A DNA stretch of 64,000 nucleotides, from positions 124,001 through 188,000 of the forward strand of contig NZ_CAAF010000004.1 in the NCBI RefSeq assembly GCF_000359125.1, written 5' to 3'. This document shows positions 28,671 through 38,832 of the stretch, one piece after another. Both the position numbers and the translations under genes were made by a program. Origin of the DNA: Mesorhizobium sp. STM 4661 (GTDB lineage Bacteria > Pseudomonadota > Alphaproteobacteria > Rhizobiales > Rhizobiaceae). Position 1 is the stretch's first letter. Every line of letters starts with the position of its first letter. The notes under the pieces were generated by a model. The model worked only from the letters and a program-made list of their open reading frames with translations, was not told the DNA's origin and did no database searches.

Positions 28671-28901
28671 GTTGCTGGGGACATCACATTTCGACCCTCA
28701 GCGAAACTTCGACCCGCCGGACGCCGTAACTGCACCGTTGCCCTGCCTTCGGCCTTGCGGGAACGAGGCCATGGATTTTGCGTCGTCGCGTTTTCGTTTC
28801 GCAAGATACAAGGTGACGGCTTCCGGTGCACAGGCACCGGTGTTTGGGACCGGCAGGCCGGGGTCCTGTCGACCTTCACGGGACCCGGTCTATCTCGCTT
28901 C

Positions 28902-29012
28902 AGAGCCTGTTCCATCCCGATAGAATCGGGATGGAACTCAATCTTCTTGCTTCTTGTTCGACCATGATCTTATCCGAAAACCGGTTCCCACTTTTCGGGA
29001 TCATGGTCTAGA
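28902..29012. repeat. Composite rhizobial repeat: TCCCGAT hairpin plus CATGATCT...GATCATG hairpin
   Basis: Two hairpins in tandem: GTTCCATCCCGAT/ATCGGGATGGAAC (28909-28937) and CCATGATCTTATCCGAAAA...TTTTCGGGATCATGG (28962-29007). The same two-part design recurs at 63301-63431. The rest of 28671-29211 holds no credible gene. Confidence 0.8.
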
Positions 29013-29211
29013 ACCAAACGACATTCGGGCAATTGGTCCCGGCGTTCAGGACAATGCTGACCGGCGGTGGACGCAGCCGCAGCCCATCCCTATAAGCTCG
29101 GTTTTGTTTCAGGAATGATCCGTCGATGAAGAGGCAAGGACGATCCGTTGGTGCTGCCGGGCGGATCGCGCTATTTTGACCTTGCCTGTTTTTCACCGGA
29201 CGGAGCCAGAC

Positions 29212-29850
29212 ATGATCGGACCCAACCCCAACATCAAGCATCCGATCCCGATGCATACGCGCGTCGGTTTCCTGAAGGGATTGGTCACGGCGCCGAACAT
29301 CGAGATCGGCGACTTCACCTATTATGACGATCCCGACGGGCCGGACAAGTTCGCTGAGCGATGCGTCCTGCATCATTATCCGTTCATCGGCGACAGGCTA
29401 ATCATCGGCAAGTTCTGCGCCATCGCCGAGGGCGCGCGCTTCATCATGAACGGCGCCAATCATGCCATGTCCGGCTTTTCGACCTATCCGTTCAGCATCT
29501 TCGGTCATGGCTGGGAAGAAGGTTTCGACCCGGCGACCTGGTCGAGGGAATTGCGCGGCGACACGGTGCTCGGCAATGATGTATGGATCGGCATGGAAGC
29601 GGTGATCCTGCCCGGGGTGACGATCGGCGATGGCGCCATCGTCGCGGCAAAATCGGTGGTGACGCATGATGTGCCGTCCTATGCGATCGTCGCCGGCAAT
29701 GCGGCCAAGGTGGTGAAGATGCGTTTCGACGACAGGACCATCAGGCGGCTGTTGGCGACGGCCTGGTGGGACTGGCCGGTGGACAAGATCAGCCGCAACC
29801 TCAATGCCATTCGTGGCGCCAACATATCCCTTCTGGAGGCAGCGGTTTGA
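29212..29850 (+). CDS. CatB/Vat-type O-acetyltransferase (hexapeptide repeat)
   Basis: 212 aa left-handed beta-helix acetyltransferase of the xenobiotic acetyltransferase family. The pattern [43 protein letters not shown], the NGANHAM segment with the catalytic His, [31 protein letters not shown] (core hexapeptides) and [12 protein letters not shown] all fit. GGAG lies 6 nt before ATG 29212. Relatives inactivate streptogramins or chloramphenicol, but chromosomal copies often have other substrates. It overlaps engB by 4 bp. Confidence 0.9.
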   Translation: MIGPNPNIKHPIPMHTRVGFLKGLVTAPNIEIGDFTYYDDPDGPDKFAERCVLHHYPFIGDRLIIGKFCAIAEGARFIMNGANHAMSGFSTYPFSIFGHGWEEGFDPATWSRELRGDTVLGNDVWIGMEAVILPGVTIGDGAIVAAKSVVTHDVPSYAIVAGNAAKVVKMRFDDRTIRRLLATAWWDWPVDKISRNLNAIRGANISLLEAAV

Positions 29851-30506
29851 ACGCGTTGAACAAGACCGTGATCGGCGTCGAGCTGTTCACGCAAGCGTGG
29901 ATCTTCATCCGCGGCGTGCCGTCGATGAAGTTCCTGCCACCGGAAGGACCGCCGGAGATCGCCTTCGCCGGCCGTTCGAATGTCGGCAAATCATCGCTGA
30001 TCAACGCGCTGGTCAATCAGAAGGGGCTGGCGCGCACCTCCAACACGCCGGGGCGGACGCAGGAGCTCAACTATTTCGTGCCGGACGGATTTTCGGGCGA
30101 AGGCGCCGACCTGCCGCCGATGGCGCTGGTCGACATGCCGGGCTACGGCTATGCGAGCGCGCCCAAGGAAAAGGTCGACGACTGGACGAAGCTGGTCTTC
30201 GACTATCTCAAGGGCCGCGTCACGCTGAAGCGCGTCTACGTGCTGATCGACGCCCGCCACGGCATCAAAGCCAAGGACGACGAGGTGCTGGCGTTGCTCG
30301 ACAAGGCGGCGGTGTCCTACCAGATCGTGCTGACCAAGACCGACAAGATCAAGGCGGCCGGCGTGCCGCGATTGATTGAAGAGACATTGGCGAAAATCAA
30401 GAAGCGGCCGGCCGCGTTTCCGTTCGTTCTGGCGACATCGTCGGAAAGAAACGAGGGCCTGGAAGATCTGCGCGCCGCAATCGTGCTTGCCGCCAATGGC
30501 GGCTAG
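29847..30506 (+). CDS. engB: Ribosome biogenesis GTP-binding protein EngB/YihA
   Basis: 219 aa GTPase. G1 is [10 protein letters not shown]2 region [14 protein letters not shown]3 DMPGYGYA, and G4 TKTDK. The start is TTG 29847, set by GGAGG at 29835-29839 and overlapping the acetyltransferase stop as TTGA; no ATG is available before the G1 motif region (Met near residue 27). An insertion of ~8 residues (SGEGADLP) before G3 is common in rhizobial members. Confidence 0.93.
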   Translation: MNALNKTVIGVELFTQAWIFIRGVPSMKFLPPEGPPEIAFAGRSNVGKSSLINALVNQKGLARTSNTPGRTQELNYFVPDGFSGEGADLPPMALVDMPGYGYASAPKEKVDDWTKLVFDYLKGRVTLKRVYVLIDARHGIKAKDDEVLALLDKAAVSYQIVLTKTDKIKAAGVPRLIEETLAKIKKRPAAFPFVLATSSERNEGLEDLRAAIVLAANGG

Positions 30507-30516
30507 CGCAAAAAAG

Positions 30517-31248
30517 TTAGCGCTTCGCCTCCAGCGCAATCATCTGGTGGCTTTCTTCCTCGGCAAGCCTTTCGGTGCCGTAGGCTTTCAGGAACATGCC
30601 GACGCCCGACCTGACGATGTGGTCGATTTCATCCTGGCTCGGGGCCTTGGTGCGGTAGGCGAATATGCACTGACGGAAAAGACCGGCCAGGCACAGTTCG
30701 GTGAACTGATAGGCGGCAAGGTCGACATCGTCGATCTTGAGCATGCCGCGCTCGATGGCGGCATTGAGGAAGGCCGCGACCCTGTCGTGGCCGCGCTTCG
30801 GGCCGCGTTCGTAAAAGCGCGCGCCCAGTTCGGGGATCCTGTCGGACGCGCCGATCACCGTGCGCTGCGCCTGGATGACCTTGGCCGAGGTGATCTTGAG
30901 GGACAGCACCTTGCCGAACTTCACCAGCGTCTCGCGCAGGTCGTCGGCGCGGTCGAGCAGATCGTACATGTTCTTGAAGATCGTGCCGCGCTCTTCCTCG
31001 ATCAGCGCCTCGAACAGCTCTTCCTTGTTGGCGAAATAGACGTAGATCGTGCCCTTGGAGACGCCGGCCTCGCGCGTGATGTCGTTCATCGACGCCGCCT
31101 CAAAACCCTTGTCGATGAAGACACGGCGGGCGCCGTCGATGATCTGACTGCGTTTGACCGGATCCTGCCCGGCCGCCGGGCGGCCACGACGCAGGCTGTC
31201 CAGCGCATCGCACTGGTCCTTGCCGGTGTCGGATAGTGTTTCGCCCAT
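30517..31248 (-). CDS. TetR/AcrR family transcriptional regulator
   Basis: 243 aa. The N-terminal HTH (about 30-75) contains IIDGARRVFIDKGFEAAS and VSKGTIYVYFANKEELFEAL; the C-terminal ligand domain resembles the AefR-like group. ATG 31248 was chosen because GAGGTG lies 8 nt upstream. It is divergent from an EmrAB-type efflux operon, with two GAACC-N4-GGTTC palindromes in the gap, so it is the likely local repressor. Confidence 0.9.
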   Translation of the reverse strand: MGETLSDTGKDQCDALDSLRRGRPAAGQDPVKRSQIIDGARRVFIDKGFEAASMNDITREAGVSKGTIYVYFANKEELFEALIEEERGTIFKNMYDLLDRADDLRETLVKFGKVLSLKITSAKVIQAQRTVIGASDRIPELGARFYERGPKRGHDRVAAFLNAAIERGMLKIDDVDLAAYQFTELCLAGLFRQCIFAYRTKAPSQDEIDHIVRSGVGMFLKAYGTERLAEEESHQMIALEAKR

Positions 31249-31272
31249 AAAAGTCACACCTCGCAAAATAAT

Positions 31273-31290
31273 TCGAACCAATCGGTTCGA
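31273..31290. promoter_or_regulatory. TetR operator 1 (GAACC-N4-GGTTC)
   Basis: TCGAACC (31273-31279), AATC, GGTTCGA (31284-31290): 7-bp perfect arms, 25 bp upstream of the TetR start. It shares GAACC-N4-GGTTC with the second site at 31338-31351, making this a likely autoregulatory operator. Confidence 0.7.
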
Positions 31291-31337
31291 TTGCCCTTGA
31301 TATGGGCCTATTTTAGCGCTAAGTCAACGCCCATATC

Positions 31338-31351
31338 GAACCGAACGGTTC
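31338..31351. promoter_or_regulatory. TetR operator 2 (GAACC-N4-GGTTC)
   Basis: GAACC (31338-31342), GAAC, GGTTC (31347-31351), 44 bp before the HlyD-family start. Its centre is about 63 bp from that of operator 1, roughly six helical turns, so both divergent promoters could be controlled by the one TetR protein. Confidence 0.7.
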
Positions 31352-31394
31352 AGTGTAACAGATTTTTCCCGCATAGACTCGATAGAGAGATATC

Positions 31395-32576
31395 ATGTCG
31401 TCGAACGCGCCCATCACCGCCGAAGTCCGCCCGTTCCCCAATGCCAAGGTCGCTCCGGCGACCGAAGCGCCGGAAGTGCCCGTCCAGCCCGCAATCAGCC
31501 CCCCGGCCGAGGCGCCGGCCAAGAAGAAGCGCTCGGTGCGCTCGCTTCTGCTGCCCATCATCGGGCTTGGGCTGCTCGGCGCCGGCGCCTGGTACGGCTA
31601 CAATTACTGGACCGACGGCCGCTTCATGATCTCAACCGACGACGCCTATGTCCAGGCCGACATGGCATTCATCTCGCCAAAAATTTCGGGCTATGTCGAC
31701 CAGGTCGAGGTGAGCGAGAACCAGCAGGTGAAGGCCGGCGACCCGCTGCTGACCGTCGATGACGGCGACTATAAGATAGCCGTCGCCCAGGCCGAGGCGC
31801 AGATCGCCACGCTGAGCAAGACGCTCGACCGCATCGACGCGCAGACCAAGGCCGCGCAGGCTTCGCTGCAACAGGCGCAGGCGCAAAAGACCGCCGACCA
31901 GGCCGCGACCGACAATGCGGCGCGTGCCCAGCGGCGCGCGGCGCAACTGCTCAAGACGCATGTCGGCACGCAGGCGCAGCTCGACGACGCCCAGACCGCC
32001 CTCGACCAGGCCAAGGCAGCACTTGTCGGCGCCGACGCGCAGATCGCGGCGGCCGAGGCCAATATCGGCGTGCTTCAGGCGCAGCGCGCGGAATCGGCGA
32101 GCACGCTGGCGTCGCTGCAGCTCAGCCACGACAAGGCCGCGCGCGACCTGTCCTTCACCGTGCTGCGCGCGCCTTATGACGGCGTCGTCGGCAACCGCTC
32201 AGTCGAACAGGGCGACCTGGTCAGCCCCGGCCAGAAGCTTGCCGTCATCGTGCCGATGGACAAGCTCTATATCGTCGCCAATTTCAAGGAGACCCAGCTT
32301 GCCCGGCTGGTGCCTGGCGAAAAGGTCAGGATTTCGGTCGACGCGGTCGACGGCCAGGATTTCGAAGGCACCGTCTCTTCGCTGGCGCCGGCCTCCGGCG
32401 CCGTGTTCTCGCTGCTGCCGCCGGAAAACGCCACCGGCAACTTCACCAAGGTCGTGCAGCGCGTGCCGGTTCGCATCGACGTGCCGGCGGACGTGCTGAA
32501 GACGGGCAGGCTGCGGGCTGGCCTCAGCGTCATCGTCGCCGTCGACAGCCGCACAGCGCCTTCGGCGTCGAAGTAA
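31395..32576 (+). CDS. HlyD/EmrA family efflux periplasmic adaptor
   Basis: 393 aa membrane-fusion protein. After a Pro/Ala-rich cytosolic tail, a single TM at about 54-70 (LLLPIIGLGLLGAGAWYGY) is followed by the biotinyl-lipoyl half-motif DDAYVQADMAFISPKISGYV, a long Ala/Gln-rich coiled coil (about 120-235), and VLRAPYDGVVGNRSVEQGDLV. It partners the DHA2 MFS protein 21 bp downstream, as in EmrAB drug pumps. The cargo is unknown. Confidence 0.94.
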   Translation: MSSNAPITAEVRPFPNAKVAPATEAPEVPVQPAISPPAEAPAKKKRSVRSLLLPIIGLGLLGAGAWYGYNYWTDGRFMISTDDAYVQADMAFISPKISGYVDQVEVSENQQVKAGDPLLTVDDGDYKIAVAQAEAQIATLSKTLDRIDAQTKAAQASLQQAQAQKTADQAATDNAARAQRRAAQLLKTHVGTQAQLDDAQTALDQAKAALVGADAQIAAAEANIGVLQAQRAESASTLASLQLSHDKAARDLSFTVLRAPYDGVVGNRSVEQGDLVSPGQKLAVIVPMDKLYIVANFKETQLARLVPGEKVRISVDAVDGQDFEGTVSSLAPASGAVFSLLPPENATGNFTKVVQRVPVRIDVPADVLKTGRLRAGLSVIVAVDSRTAPSASK

Positions 32577-32597
32577 CGCGGAGCAGGAGCAAGGGTC

Positions 32598-34205
32598 ATG
32601 GCGACCGCAACCCTGACTGCAGGATCGGCGCCGGCGCCAGCCATGCCGGCGCCGGTCGACCACATCTCTACGCGCCGCGTCATCGCCTTCCTGGCGATGG
32701 TGTTCGGCATGTTCATGGCGATCCTGGACATCCAGATCGTCTCGGCCTCGCTGGCCGAGATCCAGGCTGGCTTAAGCGCCAGCTCCGACGAGATCCCGTG
32801 GGTGCAGACGGCCTATCTGATCGCCGAGGTGGTCATGATCCCGCTGTCCGGCTTCCTCAGCCGGATGCTCTCGACGCGCGTGCTGTTCACGATTTCGGCG
32901 GCAGGCTTCACAGCAGCCAGCGCGCTGGCCGCGACCGCAACCAATATCGACCAGATGATCGTTTACCGCGCCGTGCAGGGCTTCATCGGCGGCGGCATGA
33001 TCCCGAGCGTCTTTGCCGCCGCCTTCACCATCTTCCCGCCGTCGCGCCGCGCCATCGTTTCGCCGATGATCGGCCTGGTGGCGACGCTGGCGCCGACCAT
33101 CGGCCCGACTGTCGGTGGCTATATCAGCCACGCCATGTCCTGGCACTGGCTGTTCCTCGTCAACGTCGTGCCCGGCATTCTGGTGACGACGGCCGCCTGG
33201 TCGCTGATCGACTTCGACAAGCCCAATCTCAAGCTGTTCAGCAAGTTCGACTGGTGGGGCCTTGCCGGCATGGCGGCCTTCCTGGGCTGCATGGAATATG
33301 TGCTGGAAGAAGGTCCGAATAACGACTGGCTGCAGGATCAGGCGGTGTTCATCTGCGCCATTGTCATGACCGTCGGCGCGGTGCTGTTCTTCTGGCGCGT
33401 CTTCACCGCCGAGGAGCCGATCGTCGATCTGAGGGCCTTCAGCAACATCAATTTCGCCTTCGGCTCGCTGTTCTCCTTCGTCGTCGGCATCGGCCTCTAC
33501 GGCCTGACCTATCTCTACCCGGTGTTCCTCGGGCGCATCCGCGGCTACGATTCGATGATGATCGGCGAGGCGCTGTTCGTCAGCGGTCTGGCCATGTTCC
33601 TCACCGCGCCCATCACCGGCATCCTGTCGAATAAGATGGATCCGCGCATCATGATGATGATCGGTTTCTTCGGCTTCGCCACGGGAACCTGGTGGATGAC
33701 GCATCTCACCGCCGACTGGGATTTCCATGAACTGCTGATCCCGCAGATCCTGCGCGGCTGTTCGATGATGCTGTGCATGGTGCCGATCAACAACATTGCG
33801 CTGGGCACCTTGCCGCCCGAGCGGTTGAAGAACGCGTCGGGCCTGTTCAACCTGACCCGCAATCTCGGCGGCGCGGTTGGCCTTGCCGTCATCAACACGG
33901 TGCTGATCGACCGCAATGCCTTCCACTACGCCAGGCTCTCCGAGCACGTGCAATGGGGAAGTGCCGCGGCACAGGAAAAGTTGCAGAACATGACGCTCAA
34001 CTTCGAACAGACCGCAGGCCTCGACGCCTCCAAGGCAGCGATCTCCAAACTGTCAGGCATGGTCCAGCAGCAGGCGTCGCTGCTGTCCTTCATGGACGTG
34101 TTCTTCATGCTTACGGTGTTGTTCGCCACGCTGGGACTCTTCACCCTGTTCATCCGCAAGCCGGCCGCGGCCGGCGGCGGCGGCGGTGGCGGTGGCGGAC
34201 ACTGA
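32598..34205 (+). CDS. DHA2 family MFS multidrug transporter (EmrB-like)
   Basis: 535 aa, 14-TM major facilitator. DIQIVSASLAEIQAGL is the motif D1 region, and GFIGGGMIPSVFAAAFTIFP with APTIGPTVGGYISHAMSWHWLF is motif C-like, typical of DHA2 proton-driven drug exporters. The C-terminus is a run of nine Gly followed by His, encoded by ggc/ggt repeats, which is odd and may reflect simple-sequence expansion. It forms an operon with the HlyD adaptor. Confidence 0.94.
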   Translation: MATATLTAGSAPAPAMPAPVDHISTRRVIAFLAMVFGMFMAILDIQIVSASLAEIQAGLSASSDEIPWVQTAYLIAEVVMIPLSGFLSRMLSTRVLFTISAAGFTAASALAATATNIDQMIVYRAVQGFIGGGMIPSVFAAAFTIFPPSRRAIVSPMIGLVATLAPTIGPTVGGYISHAMSWHWLFLVNVVPGILVTTAAWSLIDFDKPNLKLFSKFDWWGLAGMAAFLGCMEYVLEEGPNNDWLQDQAVFICAIVMTVGAVLFFWRVFTAEEPIVDLRAFSNINFAFGSLFSFVVGIGLYGLTYLYPVFLGRIRGYDSMMIGEALFVSGLAMFLTAPITGILSNKMDPRIMMMIGFFGFATGTWWMTHLTADWDFHELLIPQILRGCSMMLCMVPINNIALGTLPPERLKNASGLFNLTRNLGGAVGLAVINTVLIDRNAFHYARLSEHVQWGSAAAQEKLQNMTLNFEQTAGLDASKAAISKLSGMVQQQASLLSFMDVFFMLTVLFATLGLFTLFIRKPAAAGGGGGGGGGH

Positions 34206-34237
34206 GGAGCGCCGTACCCCCCGCACGGCATCCTCGC

Positions 34238-34278
34238 GCATGACCCCGAAAATTTGGAAACAATTTTCAGGGTCATGC
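34238..34278. repeat. Intergenic palindrome GCATGACCC...GGGTCATGC
   Basis: GCATGACCCcGAAAATT...AATTTTCaGGGTCATGC forms a 17-bp imperfect stem in the gap between the convergent efflux and msrB genes. It is related in design to the CATGATC repeats at 28902 and 63301 and may act as a terminator. Confidence 0.65.
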
Positions 34279-34347
34279 GTAAAAATCAAACCACGACGAT
34301 CTCTAGCGCTTCAATAAATCGGAAGCAGGCAAAGCAGGCGGCAATCC

Positions 34348-34851
<504 letters not shown>

Positions 34852-35065
34852 CCCTGTTCCTCCTGATTTCCCTTTGCCAAATTCGACCGTCACACGGAAA
34901 TCAAAAGCCGGTGACGGCCAGCTCCTGGAAACGGGCACTCCGCACCGGCTCCAAGCCTGGAGCAACGATGCGGAATGTACGCTTGTCGACGGCGCGGGTC
35001 ACGGGAGCAGACCCGCGCGATCGGCATGGAGCCTTGGCCATACTTCGCTGGCAGCGGGCCTTTCG

Positions 35066-35623
35066 TTACATCTTCGGCAGAAGAACCTTGTCGACGACAT
35101 GGATGACGCCGTTCGACTGCTCGACATCGGCGATGATGACGTTGGCGACATTGCCGTTCTCGTCGGTCACGGTGACCTTGCCGCCGTCGGTCTTGAGCGT
35201 CAACTCGCAACCGCCGGCCGTCTTGACCTTGTGCGCGCCGCCATCGTCCTTGACCATCTTGGTCACATCCGCGGCAAGCGCCTTGGCGCCGACGACGTGA
35301 CAGGTCAGGATCTTGACCAGCTTGTCCTTGTTTTCGGGCTTGAGCAAGGTCTCGACGGTGCCCGCCGGAAGCGCTGCAAAGGCCTCGTTGGTCGGTGCAA
35401 ACACGGTGAACGGACCGGCGCCCTGCAGCGTCTCGACCAGGCCGCCAGCCTTGACGGCCGCGACCAGCGTCGTGTGATCCTTCGAATTGACGGCATTCTC
35501 GACGATGTTCTTGGTGGCATACATGGCGGCGCCGCCGACCATCGGATTCTGGGCATAGGCGGCGCCCGCGAGTGCGGATGCGGCGACCGTACCGGCAAGC
35601 AAAAGTGTGGCGAGTTTACGCAT
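35066..35623 (-). CDS. Secreted fasciclin (FAS1) domain protein
   Basis: 185 aa. Signal peptide MRKLATLLLAGTVAASALA (cleavage after AYA), then one FAS1 domain: TLVAAVKAGGLVETLQGAGPFTVFAPTNEAF is the H1 region and GVIHVVDKVLLP the H2 motif. GAGGAGA precedes ATG 35623. It is next to an ECF sigma factor and RskA-type anti-sigma factor; in Mycobacterium, SigK/RskA control FAS1 proteins MPT70/MPT83, so the same link is likely here. Confidence 0.93.
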   Translation of the reverse strand: MRKLATLLLAGTVAASALAGAAYAQNPMVGGAAMYATKNIVENAVNSKDHTTLVAAVKAGGLVETLQGAGPFTVFAPTNEAFAALPAGTVETLLKPENKDKLVKILTCHVVGAKALAADVTKMVKDDGGAHKVKTAGGCELTLKTDGGKVTVTDENGNVANVIIADVEQSNGVIHVVDKVLLPKM

Positions 35624-35850
35624 GATATCAATCTCCTCGGGTTATTGTTCGCCCTTTCGGGAACACAGGGAGATACGGACCGTGAATGGATGAGTTTCGG
35701 CTCGTCCGAAAATTTTTTTATATTTTGACGTTCCAAGGGTTGGATTTCCAAGTCCGGGCATGCGCTGGAAATATGCTTCTGGTTAACGCACTCCTTCACA
35801 GGTAGACTTTAAATCCTCTTATCCTTGGGAAATCCGGATACCGGAACCCG

Positions 35851-36567
35851 TCAGATGCCCTTCAGATCGCCTGCCGCGACCACGGGACCGGTCGGCTGGC
35901 CGGTCGGCGAACCGCCTGTGGGCTCGACGCTGACGGCAAGCACGGCGCCTTGCGCCAGCTTCTGCTGGACGGCCGGCGTAACCGCCAAGTGAGTGGTCTG
36001 GCCGGCCGGGATGATGCCCATCGAGACCGGGGCATTCTTGCCCTCGATCATCCACAATTCGAAGTCCTTGCCGGCGGCGCGCGCGCCGGAAACCAGCGAC
36101 AGGCCGACATCGCGGCGCGCGGCATCATAGACGACAAGGTATTTGACGTCGCTGCCGTCGGCGGCCAGCGAGGCGACGAGCCGCTCCTGCTCAACCGGCG
36201 GGCTGACATAGGGCACGGCGATATAGATCGCCAGCGCTGCCAGCGCCCCGGTGGCAATGCCGCGCCAGAAACCGAGGCTCGACCAGAGGCCGGTCCGAGG
36301 TTCGGCGGATCTGGCAGGCGTCGAGGCAAACAGCCGCCGATCGATCGCCACCTTGACGGAAGCTGGAGGCTCCACCGCCGCATAGGCGTTGGCAAGGGGC
36401 GAAAAATACACCTCCCAGACGTCGACGAGGCGGGCGAAGGTGGTTTCGGAATCGATGCGACGGGACGCAATCTGGCGCTCATCGTTCGCCAGAACGCCAA
36501 GAACGTATTCGGCGGCGAGCAGGTCGTCGCCTCCACGTTCCGGTCCGTTGTCCTCTGCCAGCGTCAT
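35851..36567 (-). CDS. Anti-sigma factor, RskA family
   Basis: 238 aa. An N-terminal anti-sigma segment with LLAAEYVLGVL and WEVYFSPLANAYAAVEPP (ASD-like) is followed by one TM near 100-118 (FWRGIATGALAALAIYIAVPYV) and a periplasmic RskA domain including DFELWMIEG and PVSMGIIPAG. There is no zinc-binding HxxxCxxC. ATG 36567 overlaps the sigma stop by 4 bp (ATGA); ATG 36579 is an alternative. It should hold the ECF sigma factor at the membrane. Confidence 0.88.
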   Translation of the reverse strand: MTLAEDNGPERGGDDLLAAEYVLGVLANDERQIASRRIDSETTFARLVDVWEVYFSPLANAYAAVEPPASVKVAIDRRLFASTPARSAEPRTGLWSSLGFWRGIATGALAALAIYIAVPYVSPPVEQERLVASLAADGSDVKYLVVYDAARRDVGLSLVSGARAAGKDFELWMIEGKNAPVSMGIIPAGQTTHLAVTPAVQQKLAQGAVLAVSVEPTGGSPTGQPTGPVVAAGDLKGI

Positions 36568-37103
36568 CTTTCCAGGCATTCTCTCAGTTTCAGCAGACTG
36601 CGCCGCAGCCAGGTCCGCATCGTGTTCAACGGCACGCCATGGCGCTCCGCCAGTTCGGCATAGCTTTCGCCGTTCAAATAGGCGCCCCGGACGGCCGCCG
36701 CCCGGTCCTTTTCCAGCTCATCGAGACAATGATGGATGCGCTCGGCTTCACCGCCCGCCACAACCATGGCCTCCGGTCCCGGCGCCGGATCGGCCACGTC
36801 GAGCGCGGCGTCGATATCCGCGGCGGGCTTGCGGCGCGCCCTGATGCGATCGATCGCATGATTGCGCGCTATGGCTACCAGCCAGGAAATCGGGCTCAGA
36901 TCCGAGACGGCAAAACGATCCGCCTTCGTCCATATCTTGACGAAGACCTCTTGCAGCGCCTCTTCAGCCTCTCCCCGATCATTCAATACACGAAGGCAGA
37001 CGCCGAAAAGTTTCGCGCTGGTCTGCCGGTAAAGCAGATCGAACGCGGCCCGGTCCTTCATCGAAGTCCGGACAATCAGCTTGGTGATGTCCTGCGGCGT
37101 CAT
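36564..37103 (-). CDS. ECF RNA polymerase sigma factor, SigK-like
   Basis: 179 aa. Sigma region 2 includes FDLLYRQTSAKLFGVCLRVL and AEEALQEVFVKIWTKADRF, and region 4 includes AAAVRGAYLNGESYAELAERH with a VPLNTMRTWLRRSLLKLRECL helix-turn-helix. ATG 37103 is chosen; upstream ATG 37166 and inner Met at 37061 are possible. The order sigma - anti-sigma - fasciclin matches the SigK/RskA type. Autoregulation is likely but no convincing paired -35/-10 motif was found. Confidence 0.9.
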   Translation of the reverse strand: MTPQDITKLIVRTSMKDRAAFDLLYRQTSAKLFGVCLRVLNDRGEAEEALQEVFVKIWTKADRFAVSDLSPISWLVAIARNHAIDRIRARRKPAADIDAALDVADPAPGPEAMVVAGGEAERIHHCLDELEKDRAAAVRGAYLNGESYAELAERHGVPLNTMRTWLRRSLLKLRECLER

Positions 37104-37228
37104 CGGCTGCCAAATTAGAAGATTGCAATGTATTTGCAACGGCTGAACGCTTCCATACGCCGGCATTTATACTTCGATTGCCAAGGAAACTGCCGCAAGC
37201 TAGCTTTACCAGTGGTGGGGACGCAGGA

Positions 37229-38724
37229 ATGTCGGTCGAACAAGCCCTGTGGGAGCATGATGCAACCGGCCTGGCCAGCCTGGTGCGCAAGGGAGAGATC
37301 TCGGCGCCGGAGCTTGCCGATGCGGCAATTGCCCGCGCCGAGGCCACGCGTCCCGATATCAACGCCATTGCCGAGCCGCTTTACGAATCGGCGCGGGCGC
37401 GGGCGAAAACCATCGACCGCAATCTGCCGCTGGCCGGCGTGCCCTTTGCGATCAAGGATCTCGGCATCGCCATGAAAGGCGTGCCGACGCATTCGGGCAG
37501 CCGCATTCCTGCCTTTACCGCCGACTTCAACTCGGTGATGACCGAACGCCATCTGGCCGCCGGCCTTGTCCCGATCGCCACCAGCACCTCGCCCGAACAC
37601 GGGCTGAGGCTGATGACTGAATCGGCTGCTTTCGGCATTACCCGCAATCCGTGGAACACGGCGCATACCAGCGGCGGCTCGTCTGGGGGTGCCGCGGCGC
37701 TGGTCGCCGCCGCCGTCGTGCCGGTGGCGCATGCCTCGGACGGCGGCGGGTCGATCCGCGTTCCGGCCGCCTGCACCGGGTTGGTCGGGCTGAAAACCGC
37801 GCGTGGCCGCGTGCCGCTGACGCCGCTGGTCACCGAAAGCTGGTACGGCCTGGTCGTCGACCACGCGCTGGCCCGCTCGGTCCGGGATTCAGCCTTGCTG
37901 CTTGATCTCACCCACGGCCCCGATCCGCTGTCGCCCTATGCGGCGCCACCGCCGAAAGGTACTTTTGCCGCCGCGGCGGCGCGCGACCCCGGCAAGCTCA
38001 AGCTCGCCGTCTACCGGAAATCGCCGCTTGGCCTGCCATATCGGCCGAGACACAGGCGGCGCTGGACACGGCCGTGGCGCTGGCCCGCGAAGGCGGCCAC
38101 ACCGTCGAGGAGATCGACCTGCCCTATATCGATCGCGATTTCATGGCGGATTTCTGCAAGACCGTCGCGGCGACAGTGGCCGGCATGATGCGCCTTGAAG
38201 GCGCGCGCGTCGGCCGCTCCGTTGCCGGCGACCTGGAGCGCGCCACGCGGGTGATCGGCCGCTTCGGCGAAATCGCCTCGGCAGGCGAGATCTATGCCGG
38301 CCTGCAGCGGCTGCACGCCACATCGCGCCGGCTGATCACCGAGACCGCCCAATATGACGCCGTGCTGATGCCCATCATAGCGCACCCGCCGCTGGCCTGC
38401 GGCGCCATGGATCCGAAAGGCGCCGATGAGTTCGTCGAGAACATGCTGGACAGGCTGCATCTCACCCGCCTGCTGCGGTTCAAGCCGCTGCTTGGCCAGT
38501 TGATGGACAAGAGCCTGTGGTTCACCCACTGGCCGGCGATCCAGAATGTCAGCGGCCAGCCGTCGATCGCGCTGCCGGTGCATGTCACCGAGGCCGGCCT
38601 GCCGCTGGGCATCCAGGCCGCCGGCCGGCCCGGCGATGAAGAGACGCTTTTGTCCTTCGCCGCGCAGATGGAGAAGATTTCGGGATGGCTGACGCGGCGG
38701 GCGCCGCTCAAGGCTCCTGCCTAG
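37229..38724 (+). pseudogene. Amidase (amidase-signature family), frameshifted
   Basis: The gene is complete apart from one frame disruption near 38037-38041. The first frame covers the Lys in FAIKDLG and the Ser motif GGSSGGAAAL of the Ser-Ser-Lys triad; the second continues ISAETQAALDTAVALAREGG to the C-terminus GIQAAGRPGDEETLL. One missing base (probably a C in GCCC before ATATCG) restores a 498-aa protein. This could be a real pseudogene or a sequence error. The substrate is unknown. Alternative start at 37178. Confidence 0.82.
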
Positions 38725-38832
38725 GTACCTGCAACCGCGGATTTCATCATTGTGACAGCAAAGCCGTTTGCCCCCTGCCGCAATTCCCGCTAAGACCGCC
38801 GCCGTCCTTTCCAGCAAGCCGGGAACATACCG

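Noticed and set aside
35624..37230. Common SigK-type promoter before the fasciclin and sigma genes
   Set aside because: Both regions contain CCTTGG followed by TATAAA, but the spacing differs by one base and no shared -10 follows; too weak to list.
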